From Sandaracinobacteroides sp039808025 (lineage in GTDB: Bacteria; Pseudomonadota; Alphaproteobacteria; Sphingomonadales; Sphingomonadaceae), in NCBI GenBank assembly GCA_039808025.1, contig JBDHSK010000009.1, forward strand, positions 1 to 64,000: DNA of 64,000 nucleotides, in the 5' to 3' direction. Of this stretch, positions 7,774 through 16,751 are shown one piece after another. How positions within the stretch are numbered: the stretch's first letter is position 1; each line of letters begins with the position of its first letter. The position numbers and the translations under genes are program-made. The notes under the pieces are model-generated. The model was not told where the DNA came from. It was given only the letters and a program-made list of their open reading frames with translations, and made no database searches.

Positions 7774-9906
7774 ATGTGCTTCCTCCGCTCCTCGCTGCTG
7801 CTGTCTGCCGGCCTGCTGGCCAGCACAATTCCCGCTATGCCTGTGCTGGCCGCTGATGCTGCCGATGCCGCCGCTTCGCCGCCGCAAGACCATGTTCACC
7901 CCCAGGAGGATGCCGACATCGTGGTGACGGCCGCCTTCACGCGGGAACGCTTTGCCTTGCCGGCGGCAGTCACGGTGGTGGAAGGAGAACAGTTGTTGCG
8001 TAATATCCGGCCCACCATTGGCGAGACATTGGCGGCCCAGCCCGGGGTAAGCGCCAGCTTTTTCGGGCCTAATGCCTCGCGCCCGATTCTGCGCGGCATG
8101 GATTCCGAGCGGGTGCGGGTGCTGACGGATGGCATCGGCAGCTTTGACCTGTCGAACGCATCGGCTGACCATGCCGTTGCCACCAACCCGCTGACCACCG
8201 ACCGCATCGAAGTGGTGCGCGGACCGGCGGCCCTGCTTTACGGGTCATCGGCGATTGGCGGAGTCGTGAACATGTCTGATCGGCGTATCCCCCGTCAGGT
8301 ACCTCCGGACGCAGTCCACCTCGATGTGCAGGGAAGCCTGGGTAGCGCCGCCGAGGAGCGGGCGCTCGCGGGTTCGGCCGATGTGCCACTGGGGGAAAGC
8401 GGGATGGTTGCCCATGTTGACGGCAGCGCCACCACAACCGGCGATTATCGTGCCGGCGGCTATCTGTTCGCAGGCGATTTGCGGCGTCAGGCGGCAGAGA
8501 TCGGTGGCGAGGTGGCCGAACAGGCGATGGCGCGCGGCCGGGTCAGTAATTCCGATGCCAGCAATCGCGATGTCGGGGCGGGCCTTGCCTATGTGGGCGA
8601 CACCGGCAGCATCGGGGTGGCGATCAGCCACCTGAACAGCAACTACGGCATCCCCAACCGGCTGGCCCTGCACGACCCAGCGCACGACCATGACCACGCC
8701 GACGAAGGCGACGACGATCATGGCCACGCCGAAGAGGATGTGCGGATCGACATGCGCCAGACCCGCGTCGACGCCCGTTCCGAGCTGTCGTTCGATGGGT
8801 TTTTCAGCACTCTGAAAGGCCGGTTCGGCTGGGCTGACTATCGCCATGATGAACTCGAGGGCGATGGCACCATCGGCACCCGTTTCTTCAATCAGGGGCT
8901 GGAGGGGCGGCTGGAGCTAGTGCAGGCCGACCATGGCGGCTGGCAGGGGGCAAGCGGGGTGCAATATATGCACCGGCGGGTGATGGTGACCGGTGAAGAG
9001 GCGATCCTGCCCCACAACCTTACCGACCAGTTCGGCCTGTTCACGGTGCAGAGCGTGAAACTGGGCCGGCTGTCACTGGAGGCTGGCGCCCGGTTCGAAC
9101 ACAGCGCCGTTTCCGCGCCTGAGCTGGCGCTCAGTCGTGGTTTCAGCAGTTTTTCCGGGTCGGTCGGGGCGTCGGTGAAACTGCGCGAGGGCTGGCAGCT
9201 GTCGGCCAGTGTCAGCCATTCCGAGCGGGCGCCGTCGGCCGAGGAACTGCTGGTTGATGGTGCGCATCCGGCGACCGGCAGCTATGAACTGGGCGACCGT
9301 GATCTGCGCCTTGAAAAGAGCCTGGGGGTGGAAGCGGTGTTGCGGGGCCGCGGGCCGGGCTGGAACGTGGAACTGTCAGGGTTTTTCAGCCGTTTTTCCA
9401 ACTATCTCTATCTGGCGCCCACCGGTGGGGAACGCGACGGCCTGCCGCTGTTCGTCTATCGGCAGGCGCGCGCCCGTTATTATGGTGCCGAGGCCAGCGC
9501 CAGTGTGACCATTGCCCAGTCCGGTGAAACCAGCTTTCTGCTTTCCGGGCTCGCCGATTATGTGCGCGCCGACATCCTCGATGGTGGCGGACCGGTGCCG
9601 CGCATCCCGCCGCTTCGGATGCAGGCGGCCATCGAGGCAACGGGCGGAGTGATCGGCGGACGGCTGGAGGCCGAGCATGTGACGGCGGCAACCAGACTGG
9701 CCGATTTTGAAACGGCAACACCTGCCTATACGATGGTCAATGCCTCGGTCAGCTGGCGGCCATTGGGGGCTGATCGCCCGATCGTTCTGATTGCCGCCAT
9801 CGACAATCTGTTCGATGTCGAGGCCCGCCGCCATGCCAGCTTCCTGAAGGATTATGCGCCATTGCCGGGCCGTGATTTCCGCCTGACGGCCCAGTTCAGC
9901 TTTTAG
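7774..9906 (+). CDS. znuD: TonB-dependent zinc receptor, ZnuD-like
   Basis: This 710-residue outer-membrane receptor has a signal peptide (to about residue 26), a TonB-box-like DIVVTA segment, a plug domain (RPTIGETLAAQPGV, RGMDSERVRVL, VVRGPAALLYGSSAIGGVVN) and a beta barrel ending in a phenylalanine (QFSF). An extracellular loop near residues 308-328 is rich in His and Asp (HDHDHADEGDDDHGH), as in ZnuD zinc receptors, and an HVHP segment lies before the TonB box. Zinc as substrate is inferred from this loop and the Zur-like operator. The ATG at 7774 has purines directly before it, so spacing to a ribosome site is not ideal. The end overlaps the end of uvrC by 11 bp. Confidence 0.85.
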   Translation: MCFLRSSLLLSAGLLASTIPAMPVLAADAADAAASPPQDHVHPQEDADIVVTAAFTRERFALPAAVTVVEGEQLLRNIRPTIGETLAAQPGVSASFFGPNASRPILRGMDSERVRVLTDGIGSFDLSNASADHAVATNPLTTDRIEVVRGPAALLYGSSAIGGVVNMSDRRIPRQVPPDAVHLDVQGSLGSAAEERALAGSADVPLGESGMVAHVDGSATTTGDYRAGGYLFAGDLRRQAAEIGGEVAEQAMARGRVSNSDASNRDVGAGLAYVGDTGSIGVAISHLNSNYGIPNRLALHDPAHDHDHADEGDDDHGHAEEDVRIDMRQTRVDARSELSFDGFFSTLKGRFGWADYRHDELEGDGTIGTRFFNQGLEGRLELVQADHGGWQGASGVQYMHRRVMVTGEEAILPHNLTDQFGLFTVQSVKLGRLSLEAGARFEHSAVSAPELALSRGFSSFSGSVGASVKLREGWQLSASVSHSERAPSAEELLVDGAHPATGSYELGDRDLRLEKSLGVEAVLRGRGPGWNVELSGFFSRFSNYLYLAPTGGERDGLPLFVYRQARARYYGAEASASVTIAQSGETSFLLSGLADYVRADILDGGGPVPRIPPLRMQAAIEATGGVIGGRLEAEHVTAATRLADFETATPAYTMVNASVSWRPLGADRPIVLIAAIDNLFDVEARRHASFLKDYAPLPGRDFRLTAQFSF

Positions 9907-11875
9907 GATCGGCCGACAGTTGCGGATGGAAGTGGGCGTGAACGGCCTCTGCGGTTGAGCGGCTGATTCCGGGGGCCTTCAGCAGGTCTTCAAGGGCCGC
10001 CCCTTTCACGGCGCGGGCGGTTCCGAAATGCATGAGCAGCGCCTTCTTGCGTGCCGGGCCGATGCCGGGCACCTCGTCGAGCGATGAAACGATCATGGCA
10101 CGGGCGCGTTTCTGGCGATGGGCGCCGATGGCGAATCGGTGCGCCTCGTCGCGAAGGCCCTGCAGGAAGAACAGCAGCGGGTCGTTGGGGGCCAGAGTCA
10201 GTTCGCGACCATCGGCCAGGTGGAACACCTCGTGTCCGGCGTTGCGTTCGGGGCCCTTGGCAACCCCTGCCAGCGGCACGTCGTCGATCCCCAGCTCGTC
10301 GAGCACGGCCCGCACCGCCGATACCTGCCCCTTGCCACCGTCGATCAGCAGCAGGTCGGGCCATTCGCCCTCGGTGTCTTCCGGGTCTTCGGCCTGCAAC
10401 CGCTTGAAGCGGCGCATCAGCATGGCGCGCATCATGGCAAAATCATCGCCGGGGGTGAAGTCGGCGGTGTTCATGTTGAACTTGCGATACTGGTTCTTGC
10501 GGAACCCCTCGGGGCCAGCCACCACCATGGCGCCCAGGGCATTGGTGCCCTGCACATGGCTGTTGTCGTAGATTTCGATGCGCTGGGGAATGGCGGGCAG
10601 CGCGAACAGCTCGGCCAGTTTTTCAAGGTTGCGGTGCCGGGTGGTGGTTTCCGCCAGACGGCGCGCCACCGCTTCGCTGGCGTTGCGGCTGGCCTGCTCG
10701 ACAAGGCTTTTCAGATGGCCACGCTGCGGCACGCGCATTTGCACCTTGTGGCCGGCACGTTCGCCAAGGGCCTCGGCCACAAGCGCAGCATCGGCAAGCG
10801 CACGGTCAAGCAGAAGCAGCCGCGCCGGGGCAACGTCGGCGTAGAACTGCCCGAGGAAGGCACGTAGGATTTCCTCGTCGTCGGCATCGCTGGTGTGGGC
10901 GGGAAAGATGGCGCGGTGGCCCCAGTTCTGCCCCCCTCTGATGAAGAACAGCTGCACGCAGGCCACGCCCTGCCGGCTGGCCACGGCTATGACATCGGCG
11001 TCGATGGCGTCGGTCTGGGCATTCACCGCCTGCACACCCTGAATGGCGGTCAGCGCCTTCAGCCGGTCCCGCAGCACGGCGGCCAACTCGTAATTGCGTT
11101 CGTCGGCGGCAGCCTGCATGCGCGCCCCCAGCTTCTTCTGCACCTGCTGGCTGCGGCCTGACAGGAAGGCCCTGGCATCTTCCACCAGCTCGTCATAGCC
11201 CACCTTGTCGATCCGGCCGACACACGGCGCCGAACAGCGGCGGATCTGATACAGAAGGCACGGCCGCGAACGGTTGGCAAAATAGCTGTCGGTGCACGAA
11301 CGCAGCAGGAACAGTTTCTGCAATGCATTCAAGGTGGTATTGACGGCGCCGCCCGAGGCGAAGGGGCCATAATAGCGGGTATGGGCCTTGCGGGCGCCCC
11401 GGTGCTTGGAAAGCCGTGGAAATTCATGATCTTCACCAAGGGCGATAAACGGGAAGCTCTTGTCGTCGCGCAGCAGTACATTGTATGGCGGACGGAACCG
11501 CTTGATGAGCTGGGCCTCAAGCAGCAGTGCCTCGGCCTCTGACCGGGTGACGACGATGGTCATCGAGCGAGTCTGCGCCACCATGCGTTGCAGGCGGCGG
11601 GGCAGGCGGTTGAACTGGGTGTAGCTGGCGACGCGATTTTTCAACGCCTTGGCCTTGCCGACATAAAGCACCTGCTCGTTTGCATCGAGCATCCGGTAGA
11701 CACCCGGCTGCATGCCAAGGGTTTTCAAGGTGTTGTGAATGGCGGCCACCCCAACTTCCAGATCGGGCAGCGATGAGCGCATCGTTGAAGTCGCCTGCCC
11801 CTCGGCGAACCGATCCGGGCTGTTGGGGTGCTGGTTCTGAGAGGAATAGTCAGTCTGTCTGGTAGGGCCTTTCAT
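9896..11875 (-). CDS. uvrC: excinuclease ABC subunit C
   Basis: UvrC makes both incisions during nucleotide excision repair. The 659-residue protein has an N-terminal GIY-YIG nuclease (PGVYRML, then LYVGKAKALKNRV), a UvrBC interaction motif around RNYELAAVLRDRL, a C-terminal RNase H-like endonuclease (IEIYDNSHVQGTNALGAMV, LLIDGGKGQ) and a tandem helix-hairpin-helix end (VPGIGPARKKALLMHFG). I kept the long start because PDRFAEGQAT ahead of the GIY domain looks conserved in sphingomonad UvrC. An ATG at 11782 is possible. The stop lies inside the end of the convergent receptor gene. Confidence 0.96.
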   Translation of the reverse strand: MKGPTRQTDYSSQNQHPNSPDRFAEGQATSTMRSSLPDLEVGVAAIHNTLKTLGMQPGVYRMLDANEQVLYVGKAKALKNRVASYTQFNRLPRRLQRMVAQTRSMTIVVTRSEAEALLLEAQLIKRFRPPYNVLLRDDKSFPFIALGEDHEFPRLSKHRGARKAHTRYYGPFASGGAVNTTLNALQKLFLLRSCTDSYFANRSRPCLLYQIRRCSAPCVGRIDKVGYDELVEDARAFLSGRSQQVQKKLGARMQAAADERNYELAAVLRDRLKALTAIQGVQAVNAQTDAIDADVIAVASRQGVACVQLFFIRGGQNWGHRAIFPAHTSDADDEEILRAFLGQFYADVAPARLLLLDRALADAALVAEALGERAGHKVQMRVPQRGHLKSLVEQASRNASEAVARRLAETTTRHRNLEKLAELFALPAIPQRIEIYDNSHVQGTNALGAMVVAGPEGFRKNQYRKFNMNTADFTPGDDFAMMRAMLMRRFKRLQAEDPEDTEGEWPDLLLIDGGKGQVSAVRAVLDELGIDDVPLAGVAKGPERNAGHEVFHLADGRELTLAPNDPLLFFLQGLRDEAHRFAIGAHRQKRARAMIVSSLDEVPGIGPARKKALLMHFGTARAVKGAALEDLLKAPGISRSTAEAVHAHFHPQLSADPKS

Positions 11876-11934
11876 CGCCTGACCGATATGGGCGGCGGCC
11901 GATCGCCTGACAAGCGTTGTAACCGGCCAGCGCC

Positions 11935-12777
11935 TTACTGCCGCAGCAGAGTGACGGACATGCGGCGGTTGCGGGGGTCTAGCGGGTCTGCCGGCAGGTA
12001 GGGGTCGGTATCGGCGACGCCTTCCAGACGTGAAAATCGTGATGCCGGAACGCCGGCCAGCATCAGCCCCTGCCGGGTGGCTTCAGCGCGTTCGGCAGAA
12101 AGTGCCCAGTTGTTGCTGGCCTGGCCTTCGCGGCGGAAGGGGGCGCTGTCGGTGTGGCCGCGAATGGCAAGCTTGTTGGTCAGGCCGCTGATCGTCTGGG
12201 CAACGATGGCCAGCAACGCCCGCGCTCTTGGGTCCATCGCTGCGGTTCCGGTTGCGAACATCGAATAGTCGGCCTTGTCGATCAGCTCGATCCGCAGGCC
12301 TTCCGGGGTGTGCGTGAATCGGATCTGTTCGTGCAGACCTTTCAGCGCCGGGTCGCGGTTCATGCGGTCACGGATGGCGGCCTCCAGCTTCTGCAGCTGC
12401 TGGTCGTCATCCTGCTTGCGCCGCTGTTCCTCTGTGTCGCGGACCTGTTGAAACGGCGTGGCAGGCGTTATTCCGGAGCGCTGTGGGTGCGGGGCCATCC
12501 CATCGGGCTGTTCGATCGACCGCCCGCCCAGCACGCCGCCCGAGCCGCCCGAGCGGTTCGCCTGCAGGATTGAGGGGGCGAAATAATCGGCGATGCCCTT
12601 GCGTTCTTCCTCGTTGGTGGCCCCCAGCAGCCACATCAGTAGGAAGAATGCCATCATGGCGGTGACGAAATCGGCATAGGCCACTTTCCAGGCGCCGCCA
12701 TGGTGGCCACCATGACCTTTGGCCTTCACCTTCTTGATGAGGATTTCCGGTTCAGGAAGTGGGCCGAGCGCGGTCAT
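11935..12777 (-). CDS. motB: flagellar motor stator protein MotB
   Basis: MotB forms the proton channel with MotA and anchors the stator to peptidoglycan. The 280-residue protein has a cytoplasmic N-terminus rich in Lys, Gly and His. A single membrane helix (about 33-53) carries the essential aspartate, residue 36 in VAYADFVTAMMAFFLLMW. The C-terminal OmpA-like domain contains the peptidoglycan-binding IRGHTDS and a typical NRRMSVTLLR end. The start overlaps the motA stop (ATGA). It is the last gene of the flagellar operon that starts at flgB. Confidence 0.95.
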   Translation of the reverse strand: MTALGPLPEPEILIKKVKAKGHGGHHGGAWKVAYADFVTAMMAFFLLMWLLGATNEEERKGIADYFAPSILQANRSGGSGGVLGGRSIEQPDGMAPHPQRSGITPATPFQQVRDTEEQRRKQDDDQQLQKLEAAIRDRMNRDPALKGLHEQIRFTHTPEGLRIELIDKADYSMFATGTAAMDPRARALLAIVAQTISGLTNKLAIRGHTDSAPFRREGQASNNWALSAERAEATRQGLMLAGVPASRFSRLEGVADTDPYLPADPLDPRNRRMSVTLLRQ

Positions 12778-13640
12778 CAGCGTCCCCGCAGGCCCTCGAA
12801 GACTTCCGTGAAGGCCGGTTGGTTGCCAGCGCTGATGGCAGTGCGCGCCGTTTCCAGAACGATCGGCTGCGGCTGGTTGCGCAGTGACGACAGGATGATG
12901 CGCCGCACCACCTGGTAGATTTCAGAGTCGGATTCGGTGATGGTGCGCAGGCGCTGCGCCATCGGTGCTACCACACCATAGGCCAGCAGAACGCCCAGGA
13001 AGGTGCCGACCAGCGCCGACCCGATCATCGCCCCCAGAACCGCTGGCGGCTGGTCGATCGACCCCATGGTCTTCACCACGCCCAGAACGGCCGCAACGAT
13101 ACCCAGAGCCGGCAGAGCATCGCCCAGAGTCGTCAACTGGTCGGCGGGTTTGAGAGCCTGATGATGGTGGGTTTCAATTGCGGTGTCGAGCACGTCTTCG
13201 ATGGCGATCGAGGAAACGGTTCCTGTCGATACCACCAGCAGCCGCAGCGTATCGCACACCAGATGCACAAAGAAATGGTCAGCCTGCAGGGCCGGATATT
13301 CCGCCCAGATTGACGAAGATTTCGGATCTTCGACATGAGGTTCGACGGCAACGGCGCCTTCGGATTTCAGAAGTCGCATCAGCTTCACCGTCAGGAAGAT
13401 GGCGCTCAGGTAATCCTGCTTCTTGAACCGTGGCCCCTTGACGATCTGACCGATCCCGCCGCCCAGCGCCTTCAGGGATTTGCCATCGTTCGAGACGATG
13501 AGCGCGCCGATGGCGGCGCCGCCGATGATCAGCATTTCGTGGGGGAGGGCGTGCATCACGGGGCCGAGGGCACCGCCGGTAAGGGCGAATCCCCCGAACA
13601 CCATGACCAGCAGAACAATGATTCCAGCAATGGCCATCAT
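12777..13640 (-). CDS. motA: flagellar motor stator protein MotA
   Basis: The 287-residue MotA has four predicted membrane helices: two at the N-terminus (IAGIIVLLVMVFGGF, then EMLIIGGAAIGALIV) and two in the C-terminal half. Around the latter are the conserved segments DALPALGIVAAVLGVVKTM and LGAMIGSALVGTFLGVLLAYG. The large cytoplasmic loop between the pairs is where charged residues contact FliG. It lies 62 bp after flgL and overlaps motB. I see no separate promoter in that gap, so expression probably comes from the upstream flagellar operon. Confidence 0.95.
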   Translation of the reverse strand: MMAIAGIIVLLVMVFGGFALTGGALGPVMHALPHEMLIIGGAAIGALIVSNDGKSLKALGGGIGQIVKGPRFKKQDYLSAIFLTVKLMRLLKSEGAVAVEPHVEDPKSSSIWAEYPALQADHFFVHLVCDTLRLLVVSTGTVSSIAIEDVLDTAIETHHHQALKPADQLTTLGDALPALGIVAAVLGVVKTMGSIDQPPAVLGAMIGSALVGTFLGVLLAYGVVAPMAQRLRTITESDSEIYQVVRRIILSSLRNQPQPIVLETARTAISAGNQPAFTEVFEGLRGR

Positions 13641-13702
13641 TGTGTGTTGGCTCCTCGGGGGTGGTGAACTCCGTTCAGATTACGGAATATCAAGCCGGTT
13701 CT

Positions 13703-14617
13703 TTAGCCGAGGCGGTCGAACAGGGTGCCATCGAAGACAGTGGCGAAACTGCCCTGCGCAGCGCTCAGTGACAGTTTCAGCGATTGCAGTTCGGTGATGG
13801 CCTGCGTGAGATCGAGCCCCTTGGTCCGCACGATCGCCTCGGTGACGTTGAGACCGGCAGTTGCCAGCCGCTCACCCTCGTTCTCTAGGCGGGCCATGGC
13901 GGCGCCGGTTCCGGCCTGTCCGGTCACCAGGCGATCGTGCATGTGCTGGAGATCGTCGAGAGCGGTTGCAAGGGCGGCGCTGCGCAGCTCAGGGTCGGGT
14001 TCCGACAGGGCGTCGGCAAAGGCCTGCAGACGGATGAAGGCGTTGGCATCGCCGTCTCCGAACAATATGGGGCCGGAAGGTGGCGATGCGGTGGCGATCC
14101 CGGCGGCTTCGGCGCCGGGGGCCGCGGCAAAACCCTGCCACTGGATAGCGCCACTGGCGTCGGGCCCATAGGCGGGTGCGTTGCTGCGGCTGCCGGCGAA
14201 CAGATAGCGCCCGCCTTCATCGCGAACATTGGCGGCATCCAGCAACTGCTGCTGCAAAATCTTCACTTCGGTCAGAACGATCTGGCGGGTTTCGTCGGTG
14301 CTGGTGCCGTTGGCGGCCAAGAGCGCCAGGTCGCGGCCACGGGTCACGAGGTCGATGGCATTGCCAATAGCCGATTCTGCCAGTGCCAGCCGGTCGCTGG
14401 CGCGGTTGATCGCGGTGGTGTCGGTGGCAATGCGCGCCTGCAGCCGCTGCAGCATGGCCGCGCGCGCGGCGGCTGCCGGATCCTGCGAGGCTTCGGTGAA
14501 TTTCTCTCCGGTCGCCATCTGTTTGTCGAGGTCGGCAATGCGTTGTTCCAGCCGGTTCATGCGGGTTGCCTGAACGGGAATGGGGCTGCGGCTGTTGACC
14601 ATGACGGGGGTGGGCAT
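13703..14617 (-). CDS. flgL: flagellar hook-associated protein FlgL (HAP3)
   Basis: FlgL forms the second hook-filament junction ring. The 304-residue protein is flagellin-like: an N-terminal helix region (RMNRLEQRIADLDKQMATGEKFTEASQDP), the segment DETRQIVLTEVKILQQQLLDAAN, YLFAGS, and a C-terminal helix region. It follows flgK by 26 bp in the hook operon, the usual flgK-flgL order. The N-terminal RSPIPVQATRMNRLEQ resembles the start of other FlgL proteins. The protein is less conserved than FlgK, but position and architecture agree. Confidence 0.9.
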   Translation of the reverse strand: MPTPVMVNSRSPIPVQATRMNRLEQRIADLDKQMATGEKFTEASQDPAAAARAAMLQRLQARIATDTTAINRASDRLALAESAIGNAIDLVTRGRDLALLAANGTSTDETRQIVLTEVKILQQQLLDAANVRDEGGRYLFAGSRSNAPAYGPDASGAIQWQGFAAAPGAEAAGIATASPPSGPILFGDGDANAFIRLQAFADALSEPDPELRSAALATALDDLQHMHDRLVTGQAGTGAAMARLENEGERLATAGLNVTEAIVRTKGLDLTQAITELQSLKLSLSAAQGSFATVFDGTLFDRLG

Positions 14618-14643
14618 AAAGGGGTCTTTCCGGTTGGAGCAGA

Positions 14644-16500
14644 TCAGGCCGTGGCCTTCAGGATGGAATCGAAAGTGTCACGCGCGGTCTGGATGATGCG
14701 GGCATTGGCCTGATAGGCCTGTTGCAGGCGCAGCATTTCGGTTGCCTCGGTGTTGAGATCGACCCCGGAGCTGTGGTTCAGATTTTCGGCGATCGAGTCG
14801 CGGTTGGCCGTTGCCACTTCGAGCCGCAGATCGACATCGTGCAAGGGCACGGCGATCCGGTTGACGATCAGGTCCTGCTGGTCGCCGATGGTGCCAGCCG
14901 GCCCGACCCCGTCGCGCAAGGCCAGAAGGGCAAGGGCATTGCCATTGCCACCGTCGCCGTTGCCAACCGGCGCCACCCGGAAGACATCGCCTTCAGCGGG
15001 TGTGCCGTTGATACGCACCGCAAAGCCGTCTCCGGACAGCCAGTCACCAGGAAGGCCGGTTGCCAGAACGGTGCCCAGATCATCAACCAGTTGCAATGAG
15101 CCATCGGCAAGCGTCGATACGGCCCAGGGGCCGGTGCTGGGCGGTACGGCCGCGGCCGCGCTGCGCACGGCAATCGTGCCCGAGCCGGTGTTGGCACCCG
15201 CTGCTTCCCCCAGCCAGTTAGAGGCAGCCGCCACCTGGCCCGGCGTGAGATTGGCGGCCGCGATGCCGCGCGCGCCAGCCACGGTGGTAATGGTATAGAG
15301 GTCGCCGTTGCGCGGCGTGCCACCGGCCAGATCGACGGTTACGCCATCGAGTGTCAGTGGCAGACTGCCGCTGACCGAAGCCGAAAGATCGTCGCGCGCG
15401 AGTATCCACTGGCTGCCGTCGTGAACCAGGTTCAGGGGCGAAGGGGTGGCGCCTGGCGCCAGATCGGTGGTGATGCGCGCCGTTCCGCCATTGGCGGTCG
15501 CCGATGTCGCAAACGCCTTGTGGGTGGTGAACAGCGGCTCTCCGGGGTTGCCCAGCAAATCGGTGCCGGCCATGTGGACGGCGTTGACTTCGTTGGCGAT
15601 ACGATCAGCCAGCATGTCGACACCATCGATCGCCTGGCTGACCTGCATGCGGGCTTTCGACAGCCCGGCAAGCGAGCCGCCGGTCATCGCTGCCATTTCG
15701 GCGGTACCGCCATCGCCGATGCGCAGGGTCAGCCAGCCGCCATCGGGGCGAATGGAGGCGGCATGGGCAACTTCGCCTTCGACAAGGGCCGGGCCGCCGG
15801 CATCGGGCACCCTGACGCTGGCCTGCCCGCGCGAGTCGAAGGTGACTTCAAACGTCACATAGGTGGCCATGCTGGACAGAATGCGGTCGCGTTCGTCGGC
15901 CAGCACCACGCTGGCCTTGCCGCCAGGGGCCGCCCGGCGCATTTGGGTGTTCACATCGGCCAATGATTTCGCAAGCCCGGTCAATGCCTTGGTCTGGGTT
16001 CTGGCTTCCAGTTGCAGATTGCTGTCGATGGTCTGCAGGCTGTCGGCCATGGCGTTGAAGCGATCAGCCACCGTGGCGGCGCTGGCCAGAAATGTTGCCC
16101 GCACGGCGTTGCTGGTCGGGTCTGCGGCAAGATCTGAGAGGCTGGTGAAAAACCCGTTGATCGGCCCGTCAAGGGCGTTGGCGCCGCTAAGCGCGCCTTG
16201 CACTTCGGCAAGCCAGCGGGATGTCGATTGCAGGGCATGGACCTGCCCCTCGGCACGGCGTAACGTGTCGGTCTGCAGCGCGTCCGCTGCCCGGGTGATA
16301 GCCACAAGGCGTACTCCGCCGCTGCCCAACGGGTCTTTTTCAAGGGGGGCAATGCCACCTTCGACAACGGTTGGCCCCAGTGTCGAGAGGCGGCGCACAT
16401 GGCCTGGCGTTCCGGCATTGGCGACATTGTCGGCCACCACCTCGAGGGCGCGGCTATAGGTGGTGACGCCCGATCGGGCGATGGAAAGCAGGTCACTCAT
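14644..16500 (-). CDS. flgK: flagellar hook-associated protein FlgK (HAP1)
   Basis: FlgK forms the first junction layer between hook and filament. The 618-residue protein opens with a rod/hook N-terminal signature (MSDLLSIARSGVTTYSRALEVVADNVANAGTPGHVRR). It closes with the C-terminal helix NHSSGVDLNTEATEMLRLQQAYQANARIIQTARDTFDSIL, both diagnostic of axial proteins. The variable middle carries the exposed domain. Its start overlaps the flgJ stop (ATGA type). Confidence 0.96.
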   Translation of the reverse strand: MSDLLSIARSGVTTYSRALEVVADNVANAGTPGHVRRLSTLGPTVVEGGIAPLEKDPLGSGGVRLVAITRAADALQTDTLRRAEGQVHALQSTSRWLAEVQGALSGANALDGPINGFFTSLSDLAADPTSNAVRATFLASAATVADRFNAMADSLQTIDSNLQLEARTQTKALTGLAKSLADVNTQMRRAAPGGKASVVLADERDRILSSMATYVTFEVTFDSRGQASVRVPDAGGPALVEGEVAHAASIRPDGGWLTLRIGDGGTAEMAAMTGGSLAGLSKARMQVSQAIDGVDMLADRIANEVNAVHMAGTDLLGNPGEPLFTTHKAFATSATANGGTARITTDLAPGATPSPLNLVHDGSQWILARDDLSASVSGSLPLTLDGVTVDLAGGTPRNGDLYTITTVAGARGIAAANLTPGQVAAASNWLGEAAGANTGSGTIAVRSAAAAVPPSTGPWAVSTLADGSLQLVDDLGTVLATGLPGDWLSGDGFAVRINGTPAEGDVFRVAPVGNGDGGNGNALALLALRDGVGPAGTIGDQQDLIVNRIAVPLHDVDLRLEVATANRDSIAENLNHSSGVDLNTEATEMLRLQQAYQANARIIQTARDTFDSILKATA

Positions 16501-16751
16501 TTACCGGATCTTTCAAGGAGGGTGGCAAAGCCAAGCGGCGATTGGCGGGCAAGGGTTTCCGCGACCACGCGGTCGGCCATCGACCGCCAGTCGCTTTGAG
16601 GGCCGGATGACGCCGGGCGGGCGCTTGCCAGCAGGCGTTCCAGCATCAGCGCCTCGAATTGTTCGCCGGCCTTGCGCAATGCCCTGGCATCACTGGCTTC
16701 GGCGCCAGCTGGCTGGGGCAAAGAGGTGGGGTTCAACGGGGAAACGGGCAT
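16497..16751 (-). CDS. flgJ: short FlgJ rod-binding protein
   Basis: This 84-residue protein contains only the rod-cap scaffold region of FlgJ: ARALRKAGEQFEALMLERLLASARP near residues 23-47, followed by a second helix ending in ATLLERSGK. It lacks the C-terminal muramidase domain seen in enterobacterial FlgJ (about 310 residues). Single-domain FlgJ is common in alphaproteobacteria, where a separate lytic enzyme is recruited. It lies between flgI and flgK with overlapping ends, the canonical position. Confidence 0.85.
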   Translation of the reverse strand: MPVSPLNPTSLPQPAGAEASDARALRKAGEQFEALMLERLLASARPASSGPQSDWRSMADRVVAETLARQSPLGFATLLERSGK

